From Motacilla alba alba (lineage: Eukaryota > Chordata > Aves > Passeriformes > Motacillidae), in the NCBI RefSeq assembly GCF_015832195.1, contig NC_052034.1, positions 6,845,501 to 6,909,500 of the forward strand: 64,000 nucleotides of DNA. The letters are read 5' to 3'. The position numbers and the translations under genes were made by a program. Below, in pieces: positions 13,493 through 27,562 of this stretch (the stretch's first letter is position 1; each line of letters opens with the position of its first letter). The notes beneath the pieces were generated by a model. That model made no database searches. It had not been told where the DNA came from and saw nothing but the letters and a program-made list of their open reading frames with translations.

Positions 13493-16400
13493 AAAGCAAC
13501 TCCAAGATCCCAAAGAGAAACCTGGATCTGCAGGTGCATAGGATGGAACTTGGCCCACAACATGCACCACAAAAGGCACAGGTATGTCACACACAGGGAA
13601 ATTGTTTTCTAGAGCAGTCCCTGTTGGCAGGGGCCTACAACAATCACCAAGTGTCAACTGGTTTTTTTTTGACAGGAGCATTAACGTTGCTGAGAAGGAA
13701 ATACACATGAAGGTTACACACACTGTGCTCCTTCCTGTTATCTCAGTGGGCAGACAAATAGCAGCCAAAATAAGGTCAAAGACAACAGGCAGGAGCCCTA
13801 AGTTGTAGTTACTGACAGTGAAGTAAGCAAACTCCTAAGTCAAAAGGTAACATCACAACTATTGCTGACATCTAGAAGGCAAGAAAGACTCCAAAATCCA
13901 GCTTTCTGCAACAGCCTCAAAAGACTCAAAAGACAGAGGATATGACAACCACTGTCCCTTTTTGTCCATGTCCCACAAGTGATCCAATCCAGACCACGCA
14001 AGTGCTCACAGTTACAAGAATGTGAGTGGGTAGAATCAACATATTGATGTGTTTTGAAATAAAATCACCTTCCCTTTCTATACAGGTTCCACAGAGTTTT
14101 GTTATATAAACATCAGTGGTCCAACTCTCCTCTGTCATCTGTAGTAATCAGAGAAATTTTGATGATTGCTTCTTAGCTCTTCCAACACCCTCTCAGAAAC
14201 TGGGAACCATTTCAGCTAACAGCAAATGGGAGAGAGCCCATAATACTGCACCAGCAGAGGCTGATTATTGCACCCAAACTGAAGTTAGCTTCTATTCAGC
14301 TGGTTAATGCAGACCCAGAGCTAGCTCAACCATGTCTGCTCCAATGCACATGGATGGGACATCAAGCTACACAGGGATTTGTACCAGAACAAGGGACTTA
14401 ACACACATTCCAGATCAGCTGCACACCTGGACCAGCAAATCTGGCCCACTGCTGTAGCACAGGGTTTGTGCAGAGCTACAGGATGATTCCCAGGGAGTTG
14501 CTCAGTGTGACACTGGGCCATGGGGAGAGCTGGGGAGCAAAGGAAAACCATGACAGATGCTGGCAAGCACTGCCCCGACATGGCTGGTGCCCAGGAGCAG
14601 TGGTGAAAAGGAAAAGTGCCCATGCTTTTCAGTGCCAAAGCAAAAAGCAGCCCTGAGAACACCATTTCTCATTGGATCCCCTGGGAGGAAGCACATTACT
14701 GCCCAAATAGTGCAGCTGACCCACACATCCTCTGTCCCAGCCTGGGTGTACATTAGAGCCTACAGCTGGCTCATAATGAAAGTCTGAAGTCATCAGAGCT
14801 GTTCTGGCTTCAGTTCTTGTTAAAGATGTTGAACATCAGCCCAGGTTTGGTCAAAAGGTTACACAGGTTTTCAAATTGTTCCAGCTTGTAGTGACCAAGG
14901 GTTGATATAGCGTTTGCTGTCACAGCATATTCACATTTACTGTTCTACAAGCTGCCATAAGAAGCCAGGTGAAGATCAGAGTTTCTGGTGATTTGAGATA
15001 TAAATAAGATACAAAACAATGTGGATAGGAAAAAGGATACCCATTTTCTCTGGGATTATCCCAATTTCAAGGAGAAAGGACTGATAAATAATCAGCTTTT
15101 GATACACTTCAGGAAAACCATCCTTTTCTTACTCCTGACCACTTCAAATGTATTTGAGGCATCGAATTTACTTTTGCTCTCTTCTGCATCAATCAGCAAA
15201 GACCAAAGCTTAACAGCTGAACTTGTAGCAGAACACAGATTCCAGGGTGAAGATTTATATTCTAGTGTGTACAACATTCACATTTGTTCAGGGAGAGGAG
15301 ACCAGTGCTAAGTGTGAAAGAAAAAAAAAGTGCCCACTAGGCATTAATGGAGCTCATTCACGTAAATGCTCATTCACATTCCCCATGAAGGGTGTGAGGG
15401 ATCTGGTTACACTGGTCTGTAAGGAGATTACAGTTTCATGGTTGGTATCCCAACTACTACTGCTAGTAGACATTCTACTTCCCTAAAATAAGGGCAGAGC
15501 AAGAATGTGCCCTTTGTACAGACACACCACACTGTAGATGAAGGAGTTCATTGCAAGGAGAATGGACTGTTTTCCTGGGTAGCTAATAAAGAGCTGCACC
15601 TTGCTGTGAGCGCTAATATTAAGACAAAAGCAAGAATCTTCAAGTTTAGGTTAAACATAATCCAATACCCATCCTCTGCATCCCACCCAGACAGACCAGA
15701 TGCAATAGAAATAACTGCTTATTTGTGTTCCCACAAGGACCAGCGAGTGCACAGCACAAGGACAGTGTTCAAGGCATCTCTGGCAGATCACACTGTGAGA
15801 TGTGTTTAGCAGATCACACAACTGGAGAATGCTTGAAAAGACACTGTTTGCTTAATCACTTGAGGCTAAGCTAGAAAAGATCAAACAACCCAAGTTTAGG
15901 AGTAGCTCGTCCCCCTGCTTGAATGGGCTGTAACTTTTTACAGTGCAGAGCCCTGCAGCAACACAGCAGAGCCATCCCTACACAAGTACTCTGATCCACT
16001 TGGGTTTAACAAGTCTTCACACCAGTAAAGAGAAAACCAGAACCTTTGTTACTTAGCACAGGCCTCAGCCATTGAGGCTAAAACACTGGCTGACAACAGC
16101 AACAGGTTTGTATCTCCATCCAAATTGGCCACTGAAGAACTAATTAACCAAGATACTCCACAGTTTCTGTCAGTGTCTCAGGGGTACCACAGCGCTTTCT
16201 ACAGCTCATGCTGCAGGAAACACTCTTTCCAGAGCAAGACCTGACACCTTCAACAGAAAGCTCTAGTGCTTGATCTGGGGAGACACATTTGACAGTCACT
16301 GGCAAGCAGGACATAGTCTAATTAAAGCGCATCTGCCTTGGGTGTCCCTCAAGGTTTTTAGAATGAAGGACCACCTAGCAATGAACACAGGCCCTGCACT

Positions 16401-19400
16401 TCCCACAGTGGATACACGCCAAAACTTCTTTAGCATTACTGCTACAAAAGTCATTATGTGCACACAAATGAAACATCAAACTGAATCCTGACTTGGTCTG
16501 GCTTCTTCTTTTTTAGGCTTGAGTGTATTTCATTTACAGGAAAAGAAGAAAAAAATGCAGTTTTTTAATTTCTTATCTCCAGAACCAGGTGAAGGCTAGG
16601 ACATCTTCTAGCTTCAGATTTCTTTAATGCTTCTGATTTTATTAGAATTTATGCCCAAATTAATTTCAGCAACTGTGCACTCCTCTCTGTTACTTTCATG
16701 CCCTTGTCTTGGACCTGCCTGCAGGGGAGGCATCAGCCATACCTGGCACTGCTTGGCTAAGGGAGCAGCAATAAAAGGCCCGAGCTTTATCAGCCTTTGA
16801 GTCCTCATTTGATGGGATTAGCAACCAGAAAACCGCAAATGCTACAAGAATTTTCCTGTCAAGAACGAACACATGTGAGATGTGGTTGTATCTGTAGCAT
16901 GACCCTGCTGTTGCCTCTCTTCTATGCTGCACCCATTGCTGTGCATCTTGAAACATCTGTGCCTTCCCAGTGACTGATTACCCAGAGACACGCAACAGAG
17001 CTCGGTATCTGTGCGAGGCCGGGGACTGAACCCTGAGTTTATTACAGAACAGAGCTGGAGGGAGCTGCTTGCCAGAGATCCAAACTCTAGCCAACAAGTC
17101 CCTCCAGGCTCACTTGGAAAGGTCTTGTAACCTCACTGCTGTATGCCTGCTGGGCTCAAAATGAAATGCAAACTTGCATGTTACTTGTGGATTTGGATGC
17201 ACTATCCAAGGAGACACAAATCAGGAGCCCGAACAAGAAGCATATGTTACGAGTCCAGAATAAAGTTTATCAGTCCTTAATGAACTTCATGATAGGGGAT
17301 TTCCACAGAGCCATTCCTCTGGTATCTTTCTTGCTTTGGTGGTTGAGGGACCTAGTACAACTTGGTTAAATGGTGATGCTTCACTCAAATTTTGGAGAAG
17401 AATTTTATTAAATATTGTTCAAAATCTGATGGGACATAAAAGCAAAGCTCATTTCTCCAGTAAGTTTTTCCCAGCCTTCATTTACCTAGGAATGGTAAAG
17501 TTGCTGAAAAACCACCCAACAAGGCTTCTTGACAATATTGCAGTGACAATCAGGATATCTTGCAGTGATACATTCATAGGAAATATTTAATCAGTTCCTA
17601 GACTTTCTGTAATCATGTGTGTGTCATCATTAGAATGAGTCTACACCTACTTCTTGTCCAGTTTCTGAAAACCATGAGTTAGCCTAAATGACCATCAGTC
17701 ATGGCATATTTAGAACAGCTTGTTTGTGCTGATGCTATTTTCAGCTGTGTATAACGCACACCTACTGACTCCTCCAAAGTTTAGCAGTCTAATTATTTAA
17801 CTGTACAACATATTCACACACCATCTACCATGAAAGGCACATTCCCTTCTGAGCCAAACACTTTCCTTCATAGATGCAGCACATCCCTTTACAGTGTTTA
17901 AGGTCCTGGGGCTCAGATGTGCAGCACAATTAGGACTGGCTTTCACATGAGTTAAGCAGTTAAAAGGCTGAAGTTCCAATCAATGCTGAAACTTGACCTC
18001 TCTGAGAACCACCAGCACAAACACATGCAGGTACCACACTCCATGAAAGTTTTACTTGTTGTGTGTCAGGCAGTGCCATGGATTATTTAGTAGTAAATGT
18101 TACACCTGGTCAGAGTACCTGTAGCATCAAACTCCAACATGGCATTTCTTCTCCTGACTTTAGAGCAACTCTTCAATCTGACATCTTCTACAAACTCCAT
18201 TCCCACCTCTGGGATCCCACTACCTTCAGAATCTCTTATTTAAATCTGTGCATTTAATTATTCCTGCCTCTGTGGCTGTCCTTGATTGAATCTCACTTCA
18301 TGGATTCTTGCCCAACTCTACAATTCAATGAAGATTTAACAGCATTTTAATCCTAGTCTACCATGTATTCCCAGTACTGCCCAGCCTCCAACACACAAAG
18401 ATCTGATTAGGGAGGGCTCTCCATTCCTACACTAACTTGGAAATGGAATAACAAGCCATGCTGGGCTGAGCACAGTTCCTGGGACAACTCCATTTGCTAC
18501 CTCTGCCCAAACAGGCACAGTCTGAACCCTCACTAATGACAGCACAGAGGTTTTTTTCAGTGAGCTGTGTGTTTTGCAGTTGCACATTTCTGTAGCTTGC
18601 CAAATGAAGCTGTACTAACTTTGCTGCCTTTATCCTTCTAAGGGGCTCACATAGAGAAGACAATATTGAAATGCATGGAACACGCTTTTGCATAGCACTT
18701 CACGTTAAATTGAAATTAAACTCCACCAGAAATTATTACTTGGAGGAACACTTTTGGTTCCCCATTTGATAACAAGGAATGGAGTAAGAATAAAGTCTAG
18801 GATTCAGCAACATGGGAATTCAATGCTTACCTCTTGCTTTCACCTTGAAGTCCACAAAACATGAAACCAACCTCAAACTTCTCTGGAAAATCCACCTTTG
18901 TTCCTACTCCTGGGCTTGCAATCCCAATTCTACCTGGATCCCAATTCCTTGCAATCCCATTTCCACATGGCGAAGCATCCCAGGGTAGTTGAAATGGGGG
19001 TTTAGGTACCTAGTAAATCTCTTCTTCCTGAAGAAAGTTTGTGTGGATGAGGCTTACCCTGTTCACATCCTGCCCTTGCATAAACCCTCCTTGTGTTGAT
19101 GTTTTTGAGCAGCCCACAACTGGAACTAGTTACCACAGAAAACACAAGTGTTACTGTACCAATTGCATTAACTTGTTTAATGAAAAACCTACATAAGAAA
19201 AAGGGGAAAAGGCAAGAGTCCCTAAGATAGAAATAGGAATGTGTCCATCTGCTTCAGCCTCAAATCTTGGCTCCTTTTCAGCTTGCTACCAACTGCACCA
19301 GCCCATGTACTCTGTGTCCTCCTTCAACCTCTCCCCTTCGTCTCACACCCCCTCAGACACATCTTGCCACTCACACATGCAAAAAGCTTGCACTTCCAAC

Positions 19401-20159
19401 AGCTTGACTTAAACTTATTAAAAAACTTTTTGCAAGAGTGTCTTGGCCTGTCCATCGGCTCTCTGTGGAAAGCTGGTGATGAAGTCTCCCATCTTCAGAC
19501 CCTTTATTCTCATGTCTTTAAATCTCTGGAGTACGAGATATTTCTCCATCACTGACACAAAGTGACAACTCATTATTTGATCAGTTCTGCACAGGTCTCT
19601 TAGAATTTGTGTGGTGTAAAGTATGTTCTTGTCTCTCCCTCTCCCCTGTATTTGACAAGACAGAAATAAGAGATGGCAGCAGGATTCTGAACACAAAGTC
19701 ACACCTAGGTGAAAGTCCTGAAAACCTGGAACTTTGTCCCTCACCTTTCCCTTATCCTCCCCAACATTCACATCTGCATAAGTCTCCACTGCTACTAGAG
19801 TCAGATACCAAAGACAGCTACAAGTAAATAAATTACTGCACTAAAAAGAAATGGCACTCTGCAAATCTGGCCACTCAAAAATTCTCCTGCAAGAAATTCA
19901 GTAAGTTCTTCCTCAAGGAACCATCCCATTCAGCACTGTTTGACAGCAACATTAAATCCACACATTTCATAACTAAGCCCTTGAAAAGTGATGGGGAGAG
20001 AGCTGTAATTTCGTAAGTGCTCAAAAATTAAACACAAACCAGCTGGTTAAGTGGGTAATAGCCTTGCAAAATGAGTGAAAGAAAGAGACTCCTCATTGCC
20101 ACCCCTTCCAACTGTGGAATTTCATATCCAAGGCCTAAGCCTAATTTCCTATTCCTGAT

Positions 20160-20258
20160 TAAAAAAAAAAAACACAAAAAAAAAAACCCAACAAAAAAAC
20201 ACCAACCCCCCCCCCCCCAAAAAAAAAAAAAAAAAAACCCAAAAAAAAAAAAAAACCA
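20160..20258. repeat. A/C homopolymer-rich tract
   Basis: A runs interrupted by CCC groups, including 13 consecutive C followed by about 19 A. Homopolymers like this are prone to sequencing error and slippage, so exact lengths should not be trusted. No retroposon body was recognised on either side. Confidence 0.9.
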
Positions 20259-20986
20259 AGTCACTGCAGCAGCAAGGAAGACTTGGAAACAGCATCAGTA
20301 GGTGGGTTTAATTCCTCTTCCATTATCTGTAATTTACTTGAAAAGCATCAAACTGATCAGTGGCCACCAGTTAGAAACTACTCCTCTCATTTAGCTCTTC
20401 CCTATGCAAATGGGAGTGTACACTCCAAAAAGTACTAACTCTGGTATAAACACAACTCCACCCTTTCCCCACCACCTCCATGGGAATGGCTGTGGAAAAG
20501 AGAGACAGGGTGGAGGTTTTTGGGAGAATGTTTTTCCTGACTTTGGTACTAACTACATTTGCAGGATTCACAGCATAACATGTCACATGTCCCTTTTTCC
20601 AGAGGACACTACACTGTCAGCAACTCCCAAAGGCTCTAACAATGAGAGACTCACAGAGGGGAAAAAAACCAACTCCCTTCTAACAGCCTCAAGCAAATAA
20701 AATTTCATCATTATGAGGATGAATGGGAAGCAAGTGATAATTTGGGGGAAAACAAGAGCTCTGAAGGAACAGCTGCATGAGAAAGTAGCTTGTTAAAAGC
20801 TCGGGGTTGAAGGAGGCAGTAAAGATTATGAAAGAAAATGTCAAGAGGTTGGATGTGCTCTTCAGAACCCACACCTCCCAAATTCTACTCTAAAGTAATT
20901 CAGGAGCTCCCTTGGGTGCAAAACTTCCAATATCTAACTAATCTACCACTAGAGATGTCTTTGAGCTTATACAAGTCTGAAACAAG

Positions 20987-21100
20987 CACAGAATGGTTTG
21001 GGTTGAAAGGGACCTGAAAGTTCATCTCATTCCACCCCTGCCATGGGCAGAGACACCCTCTACCAGCCCAGGTTGCTCCAAGCCCTGTCCAGCCCTACCC
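20987..21100 (-). mobile_element. CR1 LINE fragment
   Basis: Minus-oriented CR1 3' end. The plus strand shows CACAGAATGGTTTGGGTTGA, AAGGGACCTGAAAGTTCATC and CCACCCCTGCCATGGGCAG followed by an AGCCCTGTCCAGCC end. A different subfamily from the other copies (the GGTTTGGGTTG class). Heavily 5'-truncated, about 115 bp. Confidence 0.9.
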
Positions 21101-23208
21101 AGGGGGAGATTATGCTCACTCCTGATTAGAAATAAAGCAAATTCATAGGAAAGTCATTCACTAGAAACAGGTGTGTCCTTCACTTGTGAATTAAGACATA
21201 CACAGCAGAAAGTACCCCATGTGTTTGGAAAAGCCAATAGCTTATGAAAACACAAAAGATTCTCCACATACCACAGTAATTTGATGGGAGCTAAAAAATT
21301 TGGGATAGTGTAATGGTACAGAATACAGCTTTCCCATTTATGTTAAGATAACATCTGCAGATATTTAGCACTTCAGATATTTTGACATTAGGTGCTCAAT
21401 AAAATTCTCCCTGTTCACATTAGAATGTCCAAAAAAATGAAACTACTCAGATGCTGGAATGCAGTGTCAAAATATTTGGAAATCTAACAGGGATTTTTTT
21501 TTAATCTATGTATTCAAAAGGAAGATGAACATTTAGAAATTGTTCAAGTAGTCACAGAGTGCTGATGCCAGAAAGTGCTCTCAGCAGGCTGTGGATACTT
21601 CCAACAGTGACCACACGCTCCAGGAACTCCTCAGAAAATTTGATCAGTTTGATCAGGGGTGACACACATTATGCCTGAAGCCAGAGGTTGCTGAGTGGTC
21701 AGCATGGTGGTGGGAGCAGACAGCAAGTGGGTGACACATTGTAGGGTGGTTTGGGCAACTTCTGGTGGATCTTGTATTGAAGAGGCCACCAGAAGCACAA
21801 GCAGGAGGTGGAACACTGGAGCAGCAGGAGGTGTATCCTATGGAAGAAAATACTGGGGTAGGTACTGTCCAACACCTGGGACCTACATCACAAACATCAG
21901 TGCTCTGAAAGTCACTTCATGTGTCAGCAATTCCATCATGGGTGATTCAAATGTTTTGATATTTTTGCATAAAATATTTTTGAAGGTAGATTTACAGAGA
22001 TAGTTACCACATTTTACCTCCTACTTGAAAAACTATAATTAATCCACATTCCACTTAATAGTCTATAACATGTATTCACATTATTCACTTACTGTGTCTA
22101 ACAAACAAACTTTGGCATGAAAAGATGTTTTCAGAAAAGAAAATTTGCTCTGTGGAATCAAATATTGTACTTGGTTTCAAAGGTCTCAAATAAGAGCTAA
22201 CCCCCACATTTCCCTAAAGGAATTACTGAACCTGTCTCTAATAGAGAACTACATCCCTGTTAGAACCAAATTTGAAGGGAAGGAACCTCAGTCTGCCATG
22301 TCTGCAGCACAGAACTGCCCAGCCAGAGGGCACCGAAAAAACCACCTTGGGGGAAATTTCAGTGTCACGTGGAAGGTTTTGTTTTATGACAGGAGCTGGA
22401 CTCAGCTGCAGTGGGCAAACATCACTGAACCAGGATTCAGCAGGAACAGGAACAGGCACTGCCATGGCTCTGACTCCCACTGCTTTCTCCTACACTTTCT
22501 CAGTTTCTAAGGGAAGATTAAAAAGCTCAGTGACAGCAAAAAGCTCTGCTGAGGAAGGAACTGAGGGGCTTGAAGAAAGGAGAACACACAAGCTCAACTC
22601 ATGGAGAGAACTGCTGTGATACTACAGGAAATGTTACTTCATCATCTCTGTGTTGCACTTTCCCATCATGGACAGTTCTGTCTTTTAATGGTTCGTGGGG
22701 AAGAAGGACAATGTTTGGAGAGGTGAGGTCCCATTAACACCACTTTGAATTCCCTTCCCTTCAGAGCACTTCAATGGGCTTTCAAACTTTCAGGTCTCTT
22801 GTCTTGATGTCTTTTCTCACAGTCTCATCAAATTTTATCTTGTAATTGCATTTGCTCATTTAAGATTTTCCTGGCAGTGTTGTTCTGCATCTCTCCTCCT
22901 GGGACCAAGAAATTTTGTAAACCAGCAGTAAAAATGAAAAGGCTTTTTGCACTCTATCATACCAAAAGGAAAGTCCTCATTTTCTTATGCTGCTTTGAAA
23001 ACTGTAAATGCATGGCAGTCTTAAGAGGTTTAAAAAAATATCAGGATGGCAAAAAAATTGCAAATAATAGTTACTAGAAGTAGATCAGAATATTCCAAGA
23101 ACAGATATGAGGAGTGGGAGACATTAAAATAAAAAACCAAGTTCTCCAGTTAATCCATTACTTGAACTAGGCTGCTCAAATTTCCTATCTTACTTGCATT
23201 CTTAGGAA

Positions 23209-23226
23209 AGAAAAAAAAAAAAAAAA
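23209..23226 (+). repeat. Poly-A run
   Basis: About 18 consecutive A residues. No preceding retroposon was recognised. Confidence 0.8.
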
Positions 23227-24423
23227 GCTTGGAATCACAATAGCATCACTTTAGAGGTGCTGAGGTTACTCTGGGAGCTGTTTCTTGCCCAAACAGCTAA
23301 GCTGTCTACCATCAATCTGCTTCTGGGGTAAATAGGATACTGGCTACTGTCCCAAACTCAAGCAGTACAAACAAACAAGGAAGAAAGCTATGCTATATTT
23401 GTAAAGTAAAATAAGACCTCGCCTGGCTGGAGAGCTCCAGGGCAGTGCTGAGCCCCTGAACTTGCTGGGGACACTTTTCCTCTCCCGAGAGGTTGCATTT
23501 GCCTTTGAACTTTCAGCCATACAGAAAAAAAGGCTGAGTTGAAATGTCAGCATCATCTTGGATTCAAATCAATCAGCTTGATGCATGATTGCAACGGCTA
23601 AAGCACTTCACCCCTGCACTGCCCTCATCCATATGTTCTTTATATCAGCAGTCAGCAGACTGGGTGGCTCAATGCATTCATTTCCTGTCCTGGGCTTGGG
23701 CTCCACTTTAAACAAAACAAAAACCCCCTGAAACTGGAAAATAAAAGTTAGTATCTAGTGACAGTTATATTCACCAGACTGGTTTGCATCAAGTCTTTTT
23801 CTCCATCCAAGGAAGTTGCAAGAGACCCTTTGGGAAGGACTGGTACAACTGGTGGTTTTTGACTATCAACTCAGCGAGCAGGTCACAGTTCTACAAAACC
23901 AGTAAAGGAGCTGGAGATCTTTCAAATACTGACATACCTTGGGCTGAGTAGAAAGCAAGGAAAGGAAGGGGAGAAAGCCCCAGGCAGTGTCAGCTTGAAA
24001 AAGGAAACAGGTTGGAAATTTACCTCAGTAAATTAATGGCCCACTGAGAGCAAAATCTCCATCCACCTCTAGAGCTGGGCTTCCTCCAGACAGTGCTGCT
24101 CTTTATCAGCTTCAATGCAGGAGTTAGATTCCCAGGATAATTTAAATCCAAAATTGTGCAGCTTTCAGTGTTAATATAGGTGCCTGTCAGCTGGTGACAC
24201 TGAAGTGGTGACTGTCTCAAGCTAAACTTAGCAGCTGAGGATGGAGACACTTCAGTGATTTAATTACATTTAACACCTTGCTGTAGCAGAGGGGAGTTTT
24301 CCCACTGAAGGTGTTTTACAGCAAACCAGTCTCATCAGGAGTCTGTCATACTTTGGGGCTAGGCACCCACACTGAGCTGCTGCTTTAGCTAAAGAAAAGC
24401 TGACCTGCCATTTGGGAAATCAC

Positions 24424-24461
24424 AAGTTATGTTATCAGAAATAAGTTATGTTATCAGAAAT
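24424..24461 (+). repeat. Tandem duplication, 2 x 19 bp
   Basis: AAGTTATGTTATCAGAAAT occurs twice without interruption and without differences (24424-24442, 24443-24461). Confidence 0.95.
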
Positions 24462-27176
24462 AGCTGCAGCCTCTGAATGCCTTCAAATTCTTTGACTTCT
24501 TTCCTTGGTTCACCCTCTCCCTGTCCTGTCTTCCCTCATAAAATGCTAAAAGAAATAAATTTTAAAAGGGCAAGGAAGGCTTGATATAAGAACAGCTAGT
24601 AAAACTAATCTATCCTACAGTGGTTCCCCCAAAGACTCTGCTCCAGAACAGCACAAAAAAGGAGCAAATATTAACTCTGCTCACTGGGGGTGAAAGAAGG
24701 AATCAATAGATCTTATAGGCAGATTTAAATCATCAGGATGCAAAGACCACCTTCAGCCATGCCTGTGCACACACAGCTCCCAGAACTCTTCTGTGTGCTT
24801 CATCAATCCATTCTCTGCTGGCTTAATCCATCCCACTGAGGGAAACACCCTGACTGTTCCAAGACCCATTGGGAAAGGAAGAGTTTCCCTTCAGTCTCTG
24901 GAACCAGGAGATGTTGCCAGAAAGCTCAGAGCCACTGTAGCTGTAGCTGCCAGTGGCAACAGTGGCTGTCAGAGAATGGGAGGATTTGTAACACAGCAAG
25001 AAAGCGAGCTAAAAATAATGCAGGTCCAGGCTGCCTCCTGTCATACCTACCTCACATCAACTCCTAAAGCACCAGCTGCACATACTAGAGAACTGAAATA
25101 TTGAGGAATCTAACTACCAAAGAAAGATGAAAGCATTTTGAGGTTCTGCCCTGCTAATTCACTGTGGCTTCATCACTGCACTGTTTTTGTTTTGTTTCAG
25201 TTTAGTTTTCTGTTTCCTTTTGTCTGCTGTTTCCAGGAAGAACTCACACAGATAAGCATCCCACCCTGTCAGAGGAACCAATCTTGCAGTAGGGGAGAGC
25301 ACAGAAAGGAAAGAGTACAAAAGGCCTCATATTGGGTTGCCAAAAACCCTAAACCAGGCTATTTTTAGCCTTTTTTACTTTGATTTCCAAGGGACACTAA
25401 CATTAAGAATTAGCATAAGGAATAAGTAAATATTTCCATTTTAAAATTGACAGCTTGAAGAGCCATGCAGACCACTAGCACCAGTATTTACACTAAAAAC
25501 TAAGGGGCCCAACCCTGCTGCACTAGAAAAGGTTCTTTTTTATTTTCCTCTTTCATTCAAGGATATGGGACTGTCAGTAGCACCAGATGTTTTAAGGAGA
25601 GGAAAAAAAAGGTAAAAAGAATCTCACACTTGAAAGTAAGGGCTTACTACTGGCTTTCTTCTCACACTCCACAGAGCATATCCAAGCCCAAAAGAACAGT
25701 TCCACCTTTCAAAGTAACTGTATAAAATTGTCACCTCGTTGCACAGACCTGCTCCTGCGAGATCGCTGCCGGCTTTCTCAAACCAGCTCATGTTGGATTT
25801 TTATTTCCTCTGAACTCTGCTGAGACAGATCTGGCACTGCAGGGGGGAGCTGGGATCTCTCCTTTGCACCAGCAGCACCACTAAGCTGCAATAACTCACA
25901 CCTGTCCAAACCTACAGGCACGAACAGGCTGCACACAGGGGCTCCTCAGGTCACCAGGCACAGCCTCAGCTCTGCCACCATCCCCAGCTCCCCTTTCCTT
26001 GCAGGGACAGCTGAAAACTCAAGCTGCACAAAGCAGCTTCTCTCTCAGCTCGCTTCTTTTAGCATTATGTTAAAATGTAAAGCTCTCTCCTGCAGACTGC
26101 AACTTTGGGTAGTTTTGCCACTTTGTAAGGGTTTTCTGGAGCTTCTGGGAAGCTATTGTTTCCTCAGCAGCCTGGAGCCAGCTGCTGTCTGCAGCCAGCA
26201 CTCTTTGGGACTGTAATGAGACAACTTCCTCGTCAGAGATTTGCCTGAATTGTGTGATTGGTATTAAGATATCACAGCACAAAGAAAACGAGCACAAACA
26301 GCAGACTCAGAGATGTTGGACACCCCCACTGACCCTTCAGCAGCCAGAGACAGGCTGTGTTGACCTGATGCAAATGAACAGAAAACTCCAGGCTTAGTTT
26401 CTCCCATTCATAAGCTGTGAACTCTCAAGTCAGGTTCAGCAGGTGCCTTAATGCCTAAAACTGATACTTGGTGGAGAAGCAGGACTTGTTTCAAACCCCC
26501 AGAAGTGACAGTTAAAGTAGAAAATGTTACGAAGGAAAATGTAAAACATGCCCTATTGTGATAAAAAAGGGAAAATACTTTTTCCTTCTGCTCTGGAAAG
26601 AGCTCTGTGTTTTCCTGTGAGTGGAGAGAACTGTGTTTTCACACACTCTGTGCAACATGACTGTTACACCAATAAGTCAAGGAGCTGGTAGAAAGGGGAA
26701 CCAAAGGTATTGATTCAAAGCTCTCTGGGAGCACACATTATTTATGTCCAGACCTTACAGTCATAAAATGTTTAGAAGCAGCTTCCAGGGACCAGCTTTT
26801 ATTGGATACAGCAACTGATGGTGACAACAGGGACAGGGAGAAGATAACACACAAAAAGGAGAAAGCACATCTTCTGAACACACCAGGGATGCCAAGCATG
26901 AGCACATCTCTAAACAGGTCATCCCCGTTTCCCTTTTCTTTCTTTATTTCTTTCCCCCTCCCTGTTCAGGCCTGTTTGCAGGCATTCAGAAAGATCTGTT
27001 TTCCAAGACCACCCCTACAGAGCTGTATGTGACATTCAGATAACAACGCGGAAAGGAACAGGTTATTTGTTCCTGTGTTTAAGAGGTGTAGGGCACATTA
27101 AAGAACAAACCCCAGCTCAAGGCAGCCAGTCCATCCTTGCTGCTCCTAAAGACAGAGGCATTGCTGGATAACTCAC

Positions 27177-27280
27177 CCTCCTCACAGTTGCTCCCTGTGA
27201 AGCCAGGACAGCACCTCCACTCCAGCGTGGTGACAGTTCTGTAGGACATTTTGTACGTGGGCCTGATGAGAGTCCTGTAA
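27177..27280 (-). CDS. COL26A1: COL26A1 exon 3: second half of EMI domain
   Basis: Encodes residues 92 (completed Ser) to 126, plus one base of codon 127. It completes the EMI domain with SYRTLIRPTYK, YRTVTTLEWRCCPGF and TGSNCEE. Cysteines 115, 116 and 124 bring the domain to seven, the usual EMI number. The WRCCPGFTGSNC ending is the hallmark C-terminal EMI motif shared by emilins and Emu proteins; SYRTLIRPTY and TGSNC match COL26A1 rather than EMID1. The acceptor is TGTTTGTGTTAG (AG at 27282-27281) with a CTGAC branch-point candidate about 25 bases upstream. The donor is GTGAGT (GT at 27176-27175). The intron after this exon is phase 1, consistent with a following exon that begins by completing a Glu codon ahead of CMNC in the human protein. 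Confidence 0.96.
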
Positions 27281-27462
27281 CTAACACAAACAAGGAGTCA
27301 GCAGAGCACAGTGACCTACTCCAACAGTGCTGCTACTGATTGACAGCACATCTTCCCACCTGGATGTATCCCAGAGCACCCAGCAAACCCCAGCCACAGA
27401 AAAAGGAGTCACACAAAATATCAGCAAGGATTTATTAGAGTGTGGATGTGATTTGACAGCTT

Positions 27463-27562
27463 TTATTTCCCTCCTTAAGCCCTCATGCTCTGCTGGCTCT
27501 TCCTGACACCTCTTATTTCCCTCCTTAAGCCCTCATGCTCTGCTGGCTCTTCCTCACACCTC
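27463..27562 (+). repeat. Tandem duplication, 2 x 50 bp
   Basis: Two head-to-tail 50-bp units (27463-27512, 27513-27562), each holding TTATTTCCCTCCTTAAGCC and CTCATGCTCTGCTGGCTCTT. I see one difference (G at 27505, C at 27555). The near identity implies a recent duplication. It lies in intron 2 about 185 bp from the exon 3 acceptor. Confidence 0.95.

Larger units (their letters stand above)
1..27176 (-). other. COL26A1 intron 3, partial (at least 27.2 kb)
   Basis: It begins with the exon 3 GTGAGT donor and continues to the window edge. I searched the minus strand for the next exon expected from the family (CMNCTRLSDMSERL and the Gly-X-Y collagen repeats) and did not find it, so the intron probably runs past position 1. 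Recognised contents are tandem 20-mers (2623-2682), a tRNA-headed SINE (3767-3904), an A-rich tract (5577-5642), a CA repeat (9288-9304), CR1 (13228-13492), an A/C homopolymer block (20160-20258), CR1 (20987-21100), a poly-A run (23209-23226) and a 19-bp duplication (24424-24461). I see no gene or repeat in the remaining stretches. Confidence 0.75.

Noticed and set aside
20028..20301. Open frames rich in Phe/Gly or Lys/Pro
   Set aside because: They are translations of the A/C homopolymer tract.
1..27176. COL26A1 exon 4 and collagen exons
   Set aside because: Searched by eye for the CMNC and SDMSERL coding sequence and for Gly-X-Y repeats on the minus strand; nothing convincing was found.
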